From positions 13,586,546-13,650,545 of the forward strand of contig JAJEKV010000009.1 in NCBI GenBank assembly GCA_021234155.1: a DNA stretch of 64,000 bases, written 5' to 3'. Source of the stretch: Isoetes taiwanensis. Taxonomy: Eukaryota; Streptophyta; Lycopodiopsida; Isoetales; Isoetaceae. The notes beneath the pieces were generated by a model. The model saw nothing but the letters and a program-made list of their open reading frames with translations, was not told the origin of the DNA and made no database searches. Position 1 is the stretch's first letter; the number at the start of each line of letters is the position of its first letter. The position numbers were made by a program, and so were the translations under genes. Of the stretch, positions 50,291 to 61,864 are shown in pieces.

Positions 50291-52323
50291 CAATCTAGAA
50301 AACGTGAAGGGATTACAAATCCTTTTCTATAAATACATTCCAATAAAAAATAGTTTGTTTTAAAAATAAAAACCAAAGATAAATTCTAAAAAAGGAATCT
50401 CTAGCCCAAAGGTTAAAAAAACCATTAGTTTTTCACAAAAAAAAAACGAGTTTCCAATCGCCGAAAAAATAATTTGGCGTCCCAAAACCTGAAAAACCTT
50501 AAGCGTATATTCATGCATAAAAAAACCAAAAAGTTTTTCACCAGGAAAAAAACAATCGGTAATGACGGCCGTCAGATTATCAGATATACCCCTGATATGC
50601 CAGAATATGCCAAAACCAACCCTCCCCCTAACGAATTGCCCCCTTAACAGGGGCAATCCAAAAAGGTAGGCTGCATGTGGTCTTTTGGTACCCACCATGA
50701 TGTAGGCTACTTTTTGGGTTGCCCCCTAGGGGGCAAACCCTCGCTGATGTGGGTTTCCGGCATATTCTAAGAATATGCTGGAATATACCTAGGATATACA
50801 TGAAACTGCTTCAAACCTGCTGTTACCTGTAAATTGGCGGTCACCTGCGTTGTAGGTCGTTGATGTTTGTACTGGCTAACCGGCAAGCAAGAGGCCATCC
50901 CTAACACGGTACAAAAATATATCAACCACTTTGCCCCAGCTTCGGAGAATTGCTACAGCTGAGGAGCATCTATCAAAGGTTCCAAAACAGTCTCTGTTTA
51001 AGGACTTTGCGGCAAAGTTAGTCGATCTTCTTCTATTAGTGTCAGTGTAAGTTTATGCTGTTAACTCAGATTTTGATACGCACTGTTATAGGTTAAAGGA
51101 ATTAGGTCTGGAAATGGTTTCAGATAATCAAGCAGATTTAGCAGGCCGGAGTAGCTTATCTGGGTGCTGAAACATGTTGCTTCCTTGTACAACAATGTAT
51201 GGGCATGGGATTGTATAAGGTAGCATACAAAATTGTGGAGCGTCACAAGTTGCATAAGGAGTTTCTTGATACATATTATATGTACAGAGTCAGGTATTAC
51301 TTTTGGCTTGAATGTTGTAAATTGCGCAAGTATTAATATCAGATAAATTGTAGCGATAGCTCGACTTTCTCTTGTCAAACATGATTGCAATTTAGAAGAC
51401 TTGCAAGGACATAGGGAGAGCTCTTTATCTGTGCTAGATACTCTTCTACTTTTGTTATTTGAAACTGCTTTTACATATATACTTATAAACATGTAAATTA
51501 AAACCTCCATCCTGATTTCCAGCTGCCATAAGTACGAGAAAGGAAGTCCAACCAGTGTAATTTCACACACTAGAATGGCTTTTTAGGGCTTGGATTCTCT
51601 TTCTCTAACTTCCAAGTTGCCTCCGAACACTGTGTTATGTTGAATCAAAATTTATGGACAGTGCCACTTCTTTTCACTAATGTCAAGTTTCTACTTTCTG
51701 AAATTATTCTTATACTACAAATTGAGTTACTGCACCTTTGGATATTTGCATCGGTCCCTCTAACCGTTGGGTACATAGAATTACTTGGGGAAAATTGGCC
51801 AGTAAAGCCCTATATTTGTCAACGTGATAGCCAATGTGTACCCACTATGTCTAACAATCCAAATGCCATGTTAAATATTTACCACCAACGGTTTATTGCC
51901 AGATATATTTGGAATGCAATTTCAGAAACAAGAGTTGAGGCTTTGTATATTTTGGTTTAATATCCTTGCTTAAGCGAATTTGAGGTTTAAAGTGAAATGG
52001 GCCAGTTTGATGTGAGAATTTGTGGCATTATTTGCTGCCAGTTCAAGTCCATTGTTTAGGACTGATCTTCCAATCCTTTACGCCCTGGCCCTTTCCTTTG
52101 CTGGCATGAGGTTGTGGCTGTCTTTAAAGAAGCTAATATCTAAATATTCCAAGCCTTTCTGCACATTGTGAGTAGAATGTTTGCTATCCTTTGTATACTT
52201 GTTATTAAAATTTATTATGTGCTTTATCATATGTTCTTAGGATTCTATTTGCATGCCAGGTAAGTAAAAAAGCTTTCACGAAGCAAGGGTTATCTTATGT
52301 CTTAACATCCTTTTTACTGGTAG
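50291..52323. other. no named gene; palindromes at 50719 and 50760
   Basis: TTGCCCCCTAGGGGGCAA (50719-50736) is a perfect 18-bp palindrome, and GCATATTCT-A-AGAATATGC follows at 50760-50778. From about 50950 on the plus strand, a stretch reading LRRIATAEEHLSKVP and FKDFAAKLVDLLL ends at a GTAAG donor (51049) and may be an exon of the gene whose exons lie at 52324 onward. Confidence 0.4.
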
Positions 52324-52577
52324 GTCAGTAAAGAAGCTTGTGCATAAGGGTCTTTGGGAGATTGCAGAAGAAATGGCTCAGAAGGATCGTCGATTGCAGG
52401 AATATGTGGTATGTTAACCAATATATTATCATATGGAGATTACTTATTTATTGTTCATGACACGTTCCTTACTTTAGTACATAGTGCAGGTGAGACTTGC
52501 ATTAGAAATGGGTGACCTTTCTCGGGCAGAAGCACTTCGTAGTTCATTTGTTTTGAACAACTTCCACCTTACTCCAG
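52324..52577 (+). CDS. two exons of an unrecognised gene
   Basis: Exon A (52324-52408) follows an acceptor CTGGTAG and reads SVKKLVHKGLWEIAEEMAQK, then DRRLQEYV before a GTATGT donor. Exon B (52490-52577) follows GTGCAG and reads VRLALEMGDLSRAEALRSSF, VLNNFHLTP before GTACAG. The phases agree (0 between them). The sequence has the composition of a real helical protein. I do not recognise it and could not find the following exon. The gene may be broken, as the downstream region contains pseudogenes. Confidence 0.45.
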
Positions 52578-54660
52578 GTACAGCTTAAATCAAAAGATCT
52601 ATTATAGAAATCCATGAGGTCATCTCTTATTGTTTCGTGAAAATTAATAATGTGCTCAATATTTCTCATGCTTCGAAATTGGACAACTGGGCCAATTGCT
52701 CCATTTTTTTAGATGAGATTTGCAGAAATTCAGAGTTTATCTTAAAATCATCTCTGGCATTAATAAGTAAACTAGATCGTATCACATGTACAACATGAGT
52801 TATTTCATAGTGAACTTGAATTCAAGATGTTTCTGTTTTATTGTCATTTTACTCTTCAAAAAATGCAAAAGTAATGCTCTAGAACTATTGCTATCCAAAG
52901 TGATATCCTTAGCTTGCTGCTATCCTTTTTCTAGTTGTTTTTTGGTAGTGTATCTGAAGTTGCTCCATTTTTGTTTGTTCTCGCCCCAAAGCATTAAGAG
53001 AGAGATAACTCTGAAAATTAGGATAGGAATATCATTGTAGCATCATAGTTTTTGTCAAGCCTCGCATAAGTTGCAATCATCTGCCTTTTGAAAATAATGC
53101 CAATTGAGAGATGTCAAATAAGGTAATCTTCGTTGTCTTCAGTTATATGAAACAAGCCCAATGAAAAGCATAGAGGAAACGAAAAAAAAAGGAATGTTGT
53201 GTAAATTGTGATCAGCTGGATCTTCCTAGATCTTCCAGCATGCAAAGATCTCAAGCAGGGAGTCATATTTAAAACCTTCTCAACTTCTTAGTGAGAAAGA
53301 TGTACTGGAAGATAAATTCTGTTGTTATTTTGAAACAAACTATTACTGCTTGGTTTTTTAAAATCTACACAGGTGTTCAAGTGGTTGAAACCATTTCTGA
53401 GCAACAAATTTAGTTGTCGAGTATCATATCTCTTGATAAATTCATCTAAATAGATCATAGTCAGTATAATGTAATCTTCTTATTTAAAAACTGAGGGTGT
53501 TAGTATTTGTGCCTGGAACGCTGCATGTTATGCCGCATGCGGCGTTCCCTCTCTGCTTGCACGTCCTCTTGCGGGACGCATGTTGGCGGCATTGATTGCC
53601 AGTTTTGAACAATTACATCTTGAAAATTCCTTGGAAAATATCAAACGGAAGCTTCGTTAGTCGGACATGAGTTTTGAATCGGTCGAGCTCTTTCAATGGT
53701 ACCACTACTTCTTCTTGGATTTTCCATCAAAAATATCATACCAAAAACTCCTTAGTCAAGCTTGAGTCTCAGCTACTGGAGCTTTTAAAGGCCAAAAAAG
53801 GTTATGATGTAAAATATTAGGGCAAGATTTAGTTCTGAAGCATGAAATCGGTATTACTTCTTTGTTTTCTATTTGCATAATTAGCATGGAACCATCGTTC
53901 CTAAATCAGCTTTGCATTTGCTCTTCATTTCTATAGAGTCTGGCCATCGTCAAAATGGACTGCAGTGAGGTAATTCAAGTTTTAACCTTTCTTAAATGCC
54001 AAGAGTTTCGATTTTTTCTTATCTATTTTTCATTGCAGATAATTGATTGTATATTTACAACTTGCATAGGTGATGCCCACTGCCAGTTTGCTGCAATGAA
54101 ATGACAAAGGACGTTTTACATGGGACAATGGTTCCTTGCAATGAGATTTTTCCAGAGTCTTATAATATTTTACAGGAAAGAAGATGTTATCATAATATGC
54201 TCATGGCTTTTCAACATATTCAACATATTCAACATAGATGTTGAAGCTATATATTTGTACAAATTTTAACCAATTTGTACATGTGCGACTAGAAGCTGAA
54301 CTTGACGTGCCTAGGCTTCAATGCTTTTAAAAAAGTGGATTCCAAATTCAGCCTTCACGATCATATAAGTCTTCAGCAGAGCCAAGTACCTCCAGGGAAG
54401 GTACACATGTCATCCTGGACTATGGCAGTGGAGTTCCTGGTTACTATAAACCTTTTGAAAATTGCAAATGTGTCTGATGGTCACATCTGTCAAAAATGTT
54501 AGGATAAAGGACACGTACACTAAAACCAGGTCATTCTTTGAATTCTTGATGGTTCAACTAGGATGACTTTATTATTCCTACATTTTCATGGTGCCAATAC
54601 AAATTGTAAACTCCTCACAGCCTTACATGAAGAGCTCTAAACACTTGCAGTAGAAGATTT
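52578..54660. other. no gene seen
   Basis: Mostly AT-rich, intron-like. 53516-53549 (GGAACGCTGCATG to CATGCGGCGTTCC) can form a 13-bp hairpin with one mismatch. Weak plus-strand exon-like stretches near 54300-54450 could not be assigned. Confidence 0.4.
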
Positions 54661-54689
54661 TTGGTTTCAAACTTTTTAAGAAACTATAA

Positions 54690-54979
54690 AGGACGGCATT
54701 GGACATGCTTTAAGCCAATATTGACAGGACATGCTTCTGGTGTATACACTTTTGAAATTCTGGAACCATCCTTTTGCTTTATGGTGCTGGATGAGGTATC
54801 GTGGCTCATAAACTATGGTAGTTTTAATTTGTTCAGGTGGAGCACTTCGAATGATGGGCTCAAGAAACTAAAGTAAAAGTCATGAGACCGAATACATGGA
54901 TCTGTTGTAGAACACAGTATAGGGAAAGATCTTGAATTCGGTAAGTGAGGTTGATTCTGCTTATTAAGGAGCAGTCCAT

Positions 54980-55010
<31 letters not shown>

Positions 55011-55480
55011 AAGAAGAAGAAGAAGAGATTTTAATCGTCCACGCCATTGCAAGGCGTCCTCCCATCTGGACATGTGACACTTTACAACACACCCAGATGG
55101 GTCCTGCCCCCACCACTTTACATTGCTGAAGTGGGTCCTTCCCCCACCAACTTTACATTGCATGGCCACTTTCACAACGAGGCGTTGAACCCGTGACCTT
55201 GGGTATGGCAGTTTAACGTCTTACTGTCATCTATGTGTGTTAAATTGTTCATGTTTTTCTGCCTGTTAAGAGCAGTCCATTAAGCTGGTTGTCATCTATG
55301 TTTTTAAACTGTTCATGTTTTTTATTAATCGGATTATTATTTTCATTCTTTCTTAGGCTTTCATGCGGATGACTCAGAAATGGCTTTAAATGTTTGCTTG
55401 GGTAAGGAGTTTGATGGAGGTGAGTTATTCTTTCGCAAGACAGGCAATACCTTAGTGGGTTCCTTGATGGAGAGTTGAAA
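54690..55480 (+). pseudogene. PKHD-type 2-oxoglutarate oxygenase pseudogene, split by a SINE
   Basis: First part (about 54715-54800): GHASGVYTFEILEPSFCFMV, like the region before the catalytic core of plant PKHD-type hydroxylases. Then VMRPNTW at about 54880. After the SINE (54984-55270), GFHADDSEMALNVCLGKEFD and GGELFFRKTGNT at 55357-55450 match the HxD-containing core; the first iron-binding His and Asp are present. Stops and a missing C-terminal His make the copy dead. The intact family hydroxylates an unknown substrate using Fe(II) and 2-oxoglutarate. Confidence 0.7.
54984..55270 (-). mobile_element. tRNA-derived SINE with an AAG/CTT tail
   Basis: Minus-strand copy of the SINE family at 44968. 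It shares AAAGTGGTGGGGGCAGGACC, CACATGTCCAG and the end GACG-TTAAAAT, followed by a CTT repeat (54984-55027 as AAG). A B-box-like GGGTTCAACGCC is present. AGCAGTCCATTAAG at 54970-54983 and 55271-55284 may be its target duplication, although the right flank also contains a local duplication (55224-55326), which leaves some doubt. Confidence 0.7.
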
Positions 55481-56379
55481 ATCAAGAGTCTACGTTAGAG
55501 CTCACCTCCATTTCATTTCTTCCCTTGATAGAGTCTACGGTATATAGAAAAGCCTTCACAATATTCACTGTATTCCATACACTGATCTCGCTTTATGCAT
55601 TATAGGACATATCAAGTACATTAACTTTTTGTATGTGGGACAATTTTGCTTTGACGAATGTCATATTCAAATATGCCCACGAAATTTGATGTCATTGCAC
55701 ATCACCAAACTGTTCAATTTTCGCCTGGATAAGCTCAAGACCATATCAATTTCATTTGATTCCCTATCCATGTAATCAAAATAGATGGCCTCCATTTGGG
55801 TGGGTTTACATGTCATTCCAGCGATTGAGAGGTAATCATTTCCTCTCATGTTAATTATAAAGCTTCAAATTGTGATGAAGCATATTGTAGGCTATAATAA
55901 ACTCTATTCAATAATAGTGATCAGAGCAATTATTTTAGTTTTGCAAGGTTCACTGTTAATCCATGTTCTTTGTTGTTCTTTGCCACTGTCCTTTTCCAAT
56001 GACAATTCCCCACATAGAATATAATATATCCAAAAATTATTATTTGACCTAAAGTAACCTTCTCCACTATCCATTTACAACTTTGCTCACGCATCTCCAT
56101 TAAAGTTACATGCATCTCTGCTGAAATTACGCGTTTGCCCAATGTATGACTATTGGCTTTAGATAGACAGGGACTGCCGAAGCTCTATCATCCCTAGTTC
56201 TAAACACACACGAGAACATTTGCTCACAATCCATTCAAATATTTTAAATTGAAAAAGTACAACATATATCATAGAAAAAGTTTTACTTATATTGACTTTC
56301 AAAGAGTTTTACAAGATTCATTTATGAAAATACTTGTCGAGTATTTTCATGCAGTTGCGCGACTCTTCAAAATCCCACA
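55481..56379. other. no gene seen
   Basis: AT-rich; no supported gene on either strand. Confidence 0.35.
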
Positions 56380-57396
56380 TGTTTTACATTTGATTTTCCT
56401 TCACATAAGCAGACACACTTTCTGCAGCCAGAAGTCCTTCCGGCCATGGTTTGAGTTGCTCCAAAAGGAAATTAGAATCCAACCTGTCCGGAACAAAACT
56501 ATTTTGATATATCATGGTGTTCGACTGGTTGGCAGAACCCTTATATCTGCTGTCATCTATCAACAACATGTTTTTCACTTGGTATTTCCAGTATTTCTGA
56601 TACACTTTGGACAGATCCTTAAGGAAAATTTATTAACCACTTTTAATTTTATATTGGTGCAGTCATCCTGATTCCAAATAAAAAGAAATCTGCCCGTATG
56701 TTCCTGCAGCAACTTTCTCACCAACAAGTCAACATTACTCTTAGTCATGCTTGACCATAATGCAATCTCAAATTTTGAAAAACACCATTCTAAGAACTCT
56801 TGTAATCCAGGCCTGAAAACTGCTGCCTTTTGAAGATTCAATTTTTAGAGGGTCACTTCTGGCTCGGCCGATGCATGGATCCTCTCTTTCATGTCATAAA
56901 ACTTGTCCAAAATCCCATTAAAATTCAGAACAAGGAGAATTTCAGTTAACCTCTTGGTTTTTCTTGGTTGAAGTTGTATTGGACTTGATGAGCAGGTTGC
57001 ATCTTGTTCAGGATCCGGGTTTCTTTGTCAACTTCATCACCTGCATCCGCCTGTGGCTGATGTTCAGCAGTAAAACTTTTGTCTGTTGAAGGATCCCGTG
57101 CAGAATGTGTCTCAGGGGAATTAATTTCCCCTCCTAAAACAGATGCACTGGGAATCTTTTCATGATGGCTTGCAGTAGCATTTATCTCTGTAACATAATT
57201 GAAATGAGGAAGACCAAAGAAAAATACAAAAAAATAAATCATGTATGTGGCATTGGTACTTATTTGACACGACTGCATTTAGTTCACTATCCAAATTTCG
57301 TTTTGGATTCTCCACGTTGTCAGCAGCTGCGATTGACTTTGAAGTATCAAATGGGGTGAATTCTAGGTGCACCCGAGAGGTATCTTGCAGTCTCAT
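56380..57396 (-). pseudogene. FCP1/NIF-type HAD phosphatase-like pseudogene
   Basis: Order on the minus strand: a spacer region with EFTPFDTSKS (57396-57250) ending at a GTACCA donor; an exon from EINATASHHEKIPSAS after TTACAG (about 57190); then EILLVLNFNGILDKFYD at about 56940-56890. After that, VFRPGLQEFLEWCFSKFEIA, LWSSMTKSNVDLLV, LLFIW-like FLFIWNQDDCT and MLLIDDSRYKGSANQSNT follow. These are the plant NIF/HAD blocks. The motif that normally starts with the nucleophile Asp (LDLNG type) reads LNFNG here, so the nucleophile is changed. Frame changes near 56950, 56850 and 56590. The family dephosphorylates proteins. Confidence 0.7.
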
Positions 57397-57499
57397 AACT
57401 GATCGAGGCGTGGATAACTGTTGGATATCCTTGGTCTCAAATTTCTGTAATTCTGTAAACTAGTCAGTAGACCTGTGACAACATCAGTAAACATTAGTT

Positions 57500-59745
57500 A
57501 AGGTACTTATTTGTGTCTGTTGTTTCTTGTGGTACCACTCGAACACCAAAAGCCAAAAGCCATGTCTCAGACATAATGTGGGCACAACTGGGGCTGCAGC
57601 AGGTTCTAGAGTGTTTGTAAAACAAATCCAATGTCAATAGGGTCTGCAAACGAGGTTAGAGATGATAATGTTTATCTCAAATCGTGAGACAGACATGGAG
57701 TGTGATACAGGTGACTGCATTCTGCTATCATAACTGGCAAGAATTTACCCTCCCATTTTAGACACCGTCCACAAAATGGACAACCTTCATCACCCTCTTT
57801 TTCTGCCTCAGGAAGCATTGGAAGTGCAGGATCTAAAGGAGTGTCATGGCCACTACGTTCGGAAAAAATCTCAAATCTTTGCATTCGAGGTTGCAGCTCC
57901 AGCAGTAAGGCTTCACATGCCTTTAGCTCAATTTCAGTTTCGAATTTGCTGTCATAATTGACTGTCATCTGTGTAAATCAGCTCTAATTTCTGATGCTTT
58001 ATGCTCCATCAACTCAATCTTTCTATTGATATCAGTTTTTCTATCCTCGTTTGCTTGCAATCGTTGCTTGCATCTATCAAACCTAGCTAATGTTGCAGCC
58101 AACCATTCCTTCACAAGTCTGCCATAGTCTGCAAAACAAAACACTACATATATGTCAGCCTCCTAACATAATAAGCCATATACTGATGGAAAACCACAAT
58201 CACACACCACACAACACAAGGTACTCTCTACACACCGCACCACACAACACAGTACACACCACACAACACGTTGCATACACCACACAACACAGTACACACC
58301 ACACAACACGTTGCATACACCACACACCATAGGTTGCACTATCACCACTATTGGTAGCACAATAACTTACACCACACCACACAACACAGTACACACCACA
58401 CAACACGTTGCATGCACTACACAACATAGGCTGTACTATCACCACTACTGGCCGCACAAAACCTACACCACACCACACACCACACAACACCACATTAACA
58501 CACCACACAACATTATCCACTATTGTCGGCACAAAACTTACACCACACCACACGTCATACAACATAGTACACACCAGACAACACACTTCACACACCACAC
58601 AACATTCACCACTATTGGCGGTACAAAACCTACCACACAACATTCACCATTATTGGCGGCACAATAACCTACACCACAGCACACACCACACCACACAGTA
58701 TATACCACACAACACGGTGCATATACCACATAGCATAGGTTGCACTATCACCACTATTGGCTGCACAATAATCTACACCACACCACACTGGTACACCACA
58801 CCTCACTTTCTACTACTATCACCCCACATATGCCACATGCCACAATGTAGCAACACTATTAGCACCATTGGCAGCACAACACCCCACTCCACCACGACGG
58901 AGACACACCACACCACAAATGCTAGTATTATTCTCATCACTACACCACAAACAACATGCCAACAACTCACCACTCACCAGACCATACATACCTCATCTAT
59001 CATTGTGACATCCATTGCACGAAATGCCCCACGGATGGCATCATAGAGACACAACATGACAATACAGCCAACATGATGCAAAACGGTAGTAGACATACCT
59101 GATTCTTGAAGTGGATTTGAGGTTACTTTTTCTGTGTTAATAGAAACAATCTAGGTCAAGTTTGAGATTTTTTCCTGTTGTAACACAACTCATAATTGAA
59201 CATACTTGCAATGGCATGTTTTGGTCTTAGAACATTGCTCTGCTTTTCTGTTTTCATTGTGAGTTCAGATTGAATGTGTGGTCTAAAGGAACCTGATTTG
59301 GTTTTCTCCCTATCATCTTCATCATCCCTGTCACTTTTACTATTTTCTTCCTGCTTAGGTTGGATTTGCCTATGCTTTCTCTTGGGTCTAGAAGAACTGG
59401 CCTCTGCTTTCTCATCGGGAGTTCTATAATAATCCAAGAAGCTCTTTCAGTTAACAGCCTCCCCCTTTATATGCAGATAATAAGCCACTGCACAGGTTCC
59501 AGGAGCCATTCCACCCCATGTATGTGGCTTCCCTGTAATTATTTTGTAAATTTGCATGAACTCTTTATATTGTTCATCGCTCAGATTCTTCAACCTGTAC
59601 AAGAAAACATATGCCTTAATTTTTCAGTTTGAACAAATATTTAGGGGAAAATACCTGTAGCCAGATTTATTTGGAACTTTGTCACCCCAAAGCTTATGTA
59701 GATCTTCATGGGGCACAATCTCTTGTTTGAGGAAAAATTTCATCG
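57500..59745 (-). pseudogene. unrecognised plant gene with Cys/His cluster, frameshifted
   Basis: Exon-like pieces in order: LKQEIVPHEDLHKLWGDKVP (about 59740-59655); LSDEQYKEFMQIYKIITGKP and GGMAPGTCAVAYYLHIKG (about 59600-59450); a charged stretch RPKRKHRQIQPKQEENS (59437-59156); after the CA-rich satellite, a coiled-coil-like piece ATLARFDRCKQRLQANEDRK (about 58090-57970); and a piece (57968-57672) ending CPFCGRCLKWEGKF with C-HLYHTPC, a RING-like Cys/His pattern. A stop (TGA in the 59450 region) and a frame change at 57965 suggest decay, unless introns explain them. I cannot name the family. Confidence 0.45.
58190..58990. repeat. CA-rich minisatellite (ACACCACACAACAC type)
   Basis: About 800 bases of variants of CACACCACACAACACAGTAC interrupted by CACTATTGGC(G/A)GCAC words. 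Long frames on both strands across it (to 212 codons) are products of the repeat. Lies within what seems to be an intron of the minus-strand gene. Confidence 0.9.
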
Positions 59746-59790
59746 TGTAACCAGTGGCAAGAAGAGGCTTCTAAAAATTTTATGTTGTTC

Positions 59791-59850
59791 GAGGAATTTG
59801 AACCCTGGTCATTGCCGTTCGAGCCTTTCATTCTAAGCATTAGACCAAGC
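59791..59850 (-). mobile_element. tRNA-like SINE head, fragment
   Basis: Minus strand: TGGTCTAATGCTTAG resembles an A box and GGGTTCAAATTCC a B box, at tRNA spacing. No clover-leaf closes, and no tail is visible, so this is a SINE piece or a degenerate tRNA rather than a working tRNA gene. Confidence 0.4.
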
Positions 59851-59932
59851 ATTGATTGATTAAATTAATTAACGTTTTAAATGTACCTGTAAACAATAAT
59901 TTAATTAAGATAAAATAGAGTATAATGTACTA

Positions 59933-60075
59933 GGGAAAGTGCACCTCGAGGAAATTCCTCGAGGGAATTTCCCCCCGCTGACGGCGGCGCTGCAAACGGC
60001 GAGCTGCGTCGCTGAATGCCCCGGGGGCGCTGAGGAATATTCCCCGCAGGGAATATTCGAGAGGTGCACTTTCCC
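59933..60075. repeat. 143-bp imperfect foldback sequence
   Basis: GGGAAAGTGCACCTCGAG at the left pairs with CGAGAGGTGCACTTTCCC at the right. Inner parts (GGAATTTCC and GGAATATTC) also pair. GC-rich loop. Directly followed by the 25-base inverted repeat at 60080. Confidence 0.7.
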
Positions 60076-60079
60076 GGAC

Positions 60080-60880
60080 GTAATCCACATTAGGGTGAGA
60101 TTACGTCCCTGCAAAAATTTCCCTGGCTATGGCGGCTATGGCGAAGATCGGGCTTTCTCTTTCTCTGTTTTTCTAGTTTGCTCAAATAAGATCTCCCATC
60201 TGATTACCTCTGGGGCTTTCTTGAGGACGAAGATCATCTGCGGCTATGGCGAAAATCAGAGAGATACTAAAAAATAAGAGGTATTTGCAATTCTCACAGG
60301 TCCGGCAAAGGGGCACGGCGACTAATGAGCTTCGATTTTCTTCTTACAGATTCAAGGGCGTTGCTATGGTGCTATGGACGTAGGAATACTTGAAAAATTC
60401 TTTATGCTTCCTCTTGCCCTCGCTCATGCTTGCAAGAATCGCTCATGCTTGCAAGAATCGGCAGATAGGGAGGCGAATCGGCGACGAGGGAGGTAGAATC
60501 CTCGCTCATGCTTGCAAGAATCGGCAGATAGGAGGCGAATGTCGGCAGATAGGAGGCTCATTGCTTGGCGATGCTTGCAAGAATCATCCGCAGATAGGAG
60601 GCTCGAAAGGCCCTCCAACGCCGCAAAGCATGAAAGATCATCGCCGGCAATATCGAGAGATGGTTGAAGGAAGCGAGATCCCGGAGAAAATGAAGCTTCA
60701 ACGCCAAATCCGGCGAAAAGATGCGCCCGCCAGAAAAATAGTTCTTAAGCGGGTTTTTCTTTCCATTAAAATCAATCAAAATTTTTTTGAGAAGGTCAAT
60801 AACATGTCAATCTATAGACGAGAATAATGGATTTGAAAAGAGATCAAAAATACCAGTAATCTCACCCTAATGTGGATTAC
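60080..60880. mobile_element. 801-bp unit between perfect 25-bp inverted repeats
   Basis: The 25 bases at 60080-60104 (GTAATCCACATTAGGGTGAG plus ATTAC) recur as exact complement at 60856-60880. Each arm is itself nearly palindromic (GTAATC to GATTAC). The interior contains a minisatellite (60421-60605). It resembles a non-autonomous DNA element, but I found no target duplication. Confidence 0.4.
60421..60605. repeat. minisatellite with unit GCTCATGCTTGCAAGAATCG
   Basis: Units of CTCATGCTTGCAAGAATC and CGGCAGATAGGAGGCGAAT alternate irregularly, four to five each. A frame through it repeats HACKNRQIGG. Confidence 0.85.
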
Positions 60881-60883
60881 ATT

Positions 60884-61300
60884 CTAGATAGTTCTAGAAA
60901 GTTTTAGAATGTTCTAGAAGGCTTTAGAAAGCTCTAGAATCTTCTAGATAGTTTTAGAATGCTTTAAAAGTTTTAGAATATCCTAGAAAGTTCTAAAAGT
61001 TTTAGAACATAGGGGAATGTAGAAAGAATGCTTATAGAAAAAGTTCCAGAATGTCGTAGAAAATTCTAAAATGTAAAGGAATCTAAGGGAATCTGTCCAG
61101 AAAGTTCCAAATTGTTCTAGTAAGTTCTAGAATGTTCTAGAGAGTTCTAGAATGTAAGGGAATATGCGAGAATGTAAGGGAGTTCATAAGGGAACCTAAG
61201 AAGATACTTCTAGAAAGTTCTAGGATGTTCTTAAAGTTTCAAAATATTCCTAAAAGTCCTAGAATGTTCTAGAAAGTTCTAGAATATAAAGGAGTCCAGA
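60884..61300. repeat. 10-bp satellite of TTCTAGAA words
   Basis: Words of the form GTTCTAGAAA and TTTAGAATGT follow each other with a 10-base period, so that TTC-nn-GAA-nn-TTC patterns arise again and again, the form of a heat shock element. Copies are diverged in the middle (60980-61090). No gene inside. Confidence 0.85.
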
Positions 61301-61570
61301 GCAATCTAAGGGAATCTAAGAAAAATCTCATAAAACATAAGGGAATCTAAGAAAGTCTAAGAGAATCTCTTAACATCTAGGATAATCTAAGGGAATCTAG
61401 GGGAATCTTGATGAAATCTTAGAATATCTGGGGGAATCTTCATAGAATCTATTTGAATCTCATAAAATGTAAGGGAACCTAGGGCAATCTCATAAATCTA
61501 AAGGGACCTAAGGGAATCTAAGGGGATTTAAGGCAAATCTTCATAAAATCTTGGAGAATCTAGGGGAATT
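61301..61570. repeat. satellite of GGGAATCTAA words
   Basis: AAGGGAATCTAAG, CATAAAATGTAAGGG and related words repeat with a period close to 10-20 bases. It follows directly on the TTCTAGAA satellite and probably derives from it. Confidence 0.75.
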
Positions 61571-61864
61571 GATATGATTCTTGACTTTTGGGATACTTAT
61601 ATAGTCTTGGAATAATATTTTAGTAGATAAACAAGATCAACTTGAATTCACAACTTCACAACATCATCACCACTGATGAACAAAATCAAGAAAGAGATAG
61701 TCTTCCAGATAAAAAGAATGTAGGAGCGCAATTAACCACCCAACCAGATCCACTGGGTTATGGCAAAACACAAGCGCTATGACAAATACAAAGCTCTGGC
61801 TTTTGGCTTACTGGCCCTCCATGCTAATCTCACTACTCCAAGTAGCCATAGATCAGAAAGTAAT

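Noticed and set aside
58200-59046. Long frames on both strands (147 and 212 codons)
   Set aside because: They run through the CA-rich satellite and consist of its translation.
60390-60827. 145-codon frame with HACKNRQIGG repeats
   Set aside because: No ATG start, and its repeats are those of the minisatellite at 60421.
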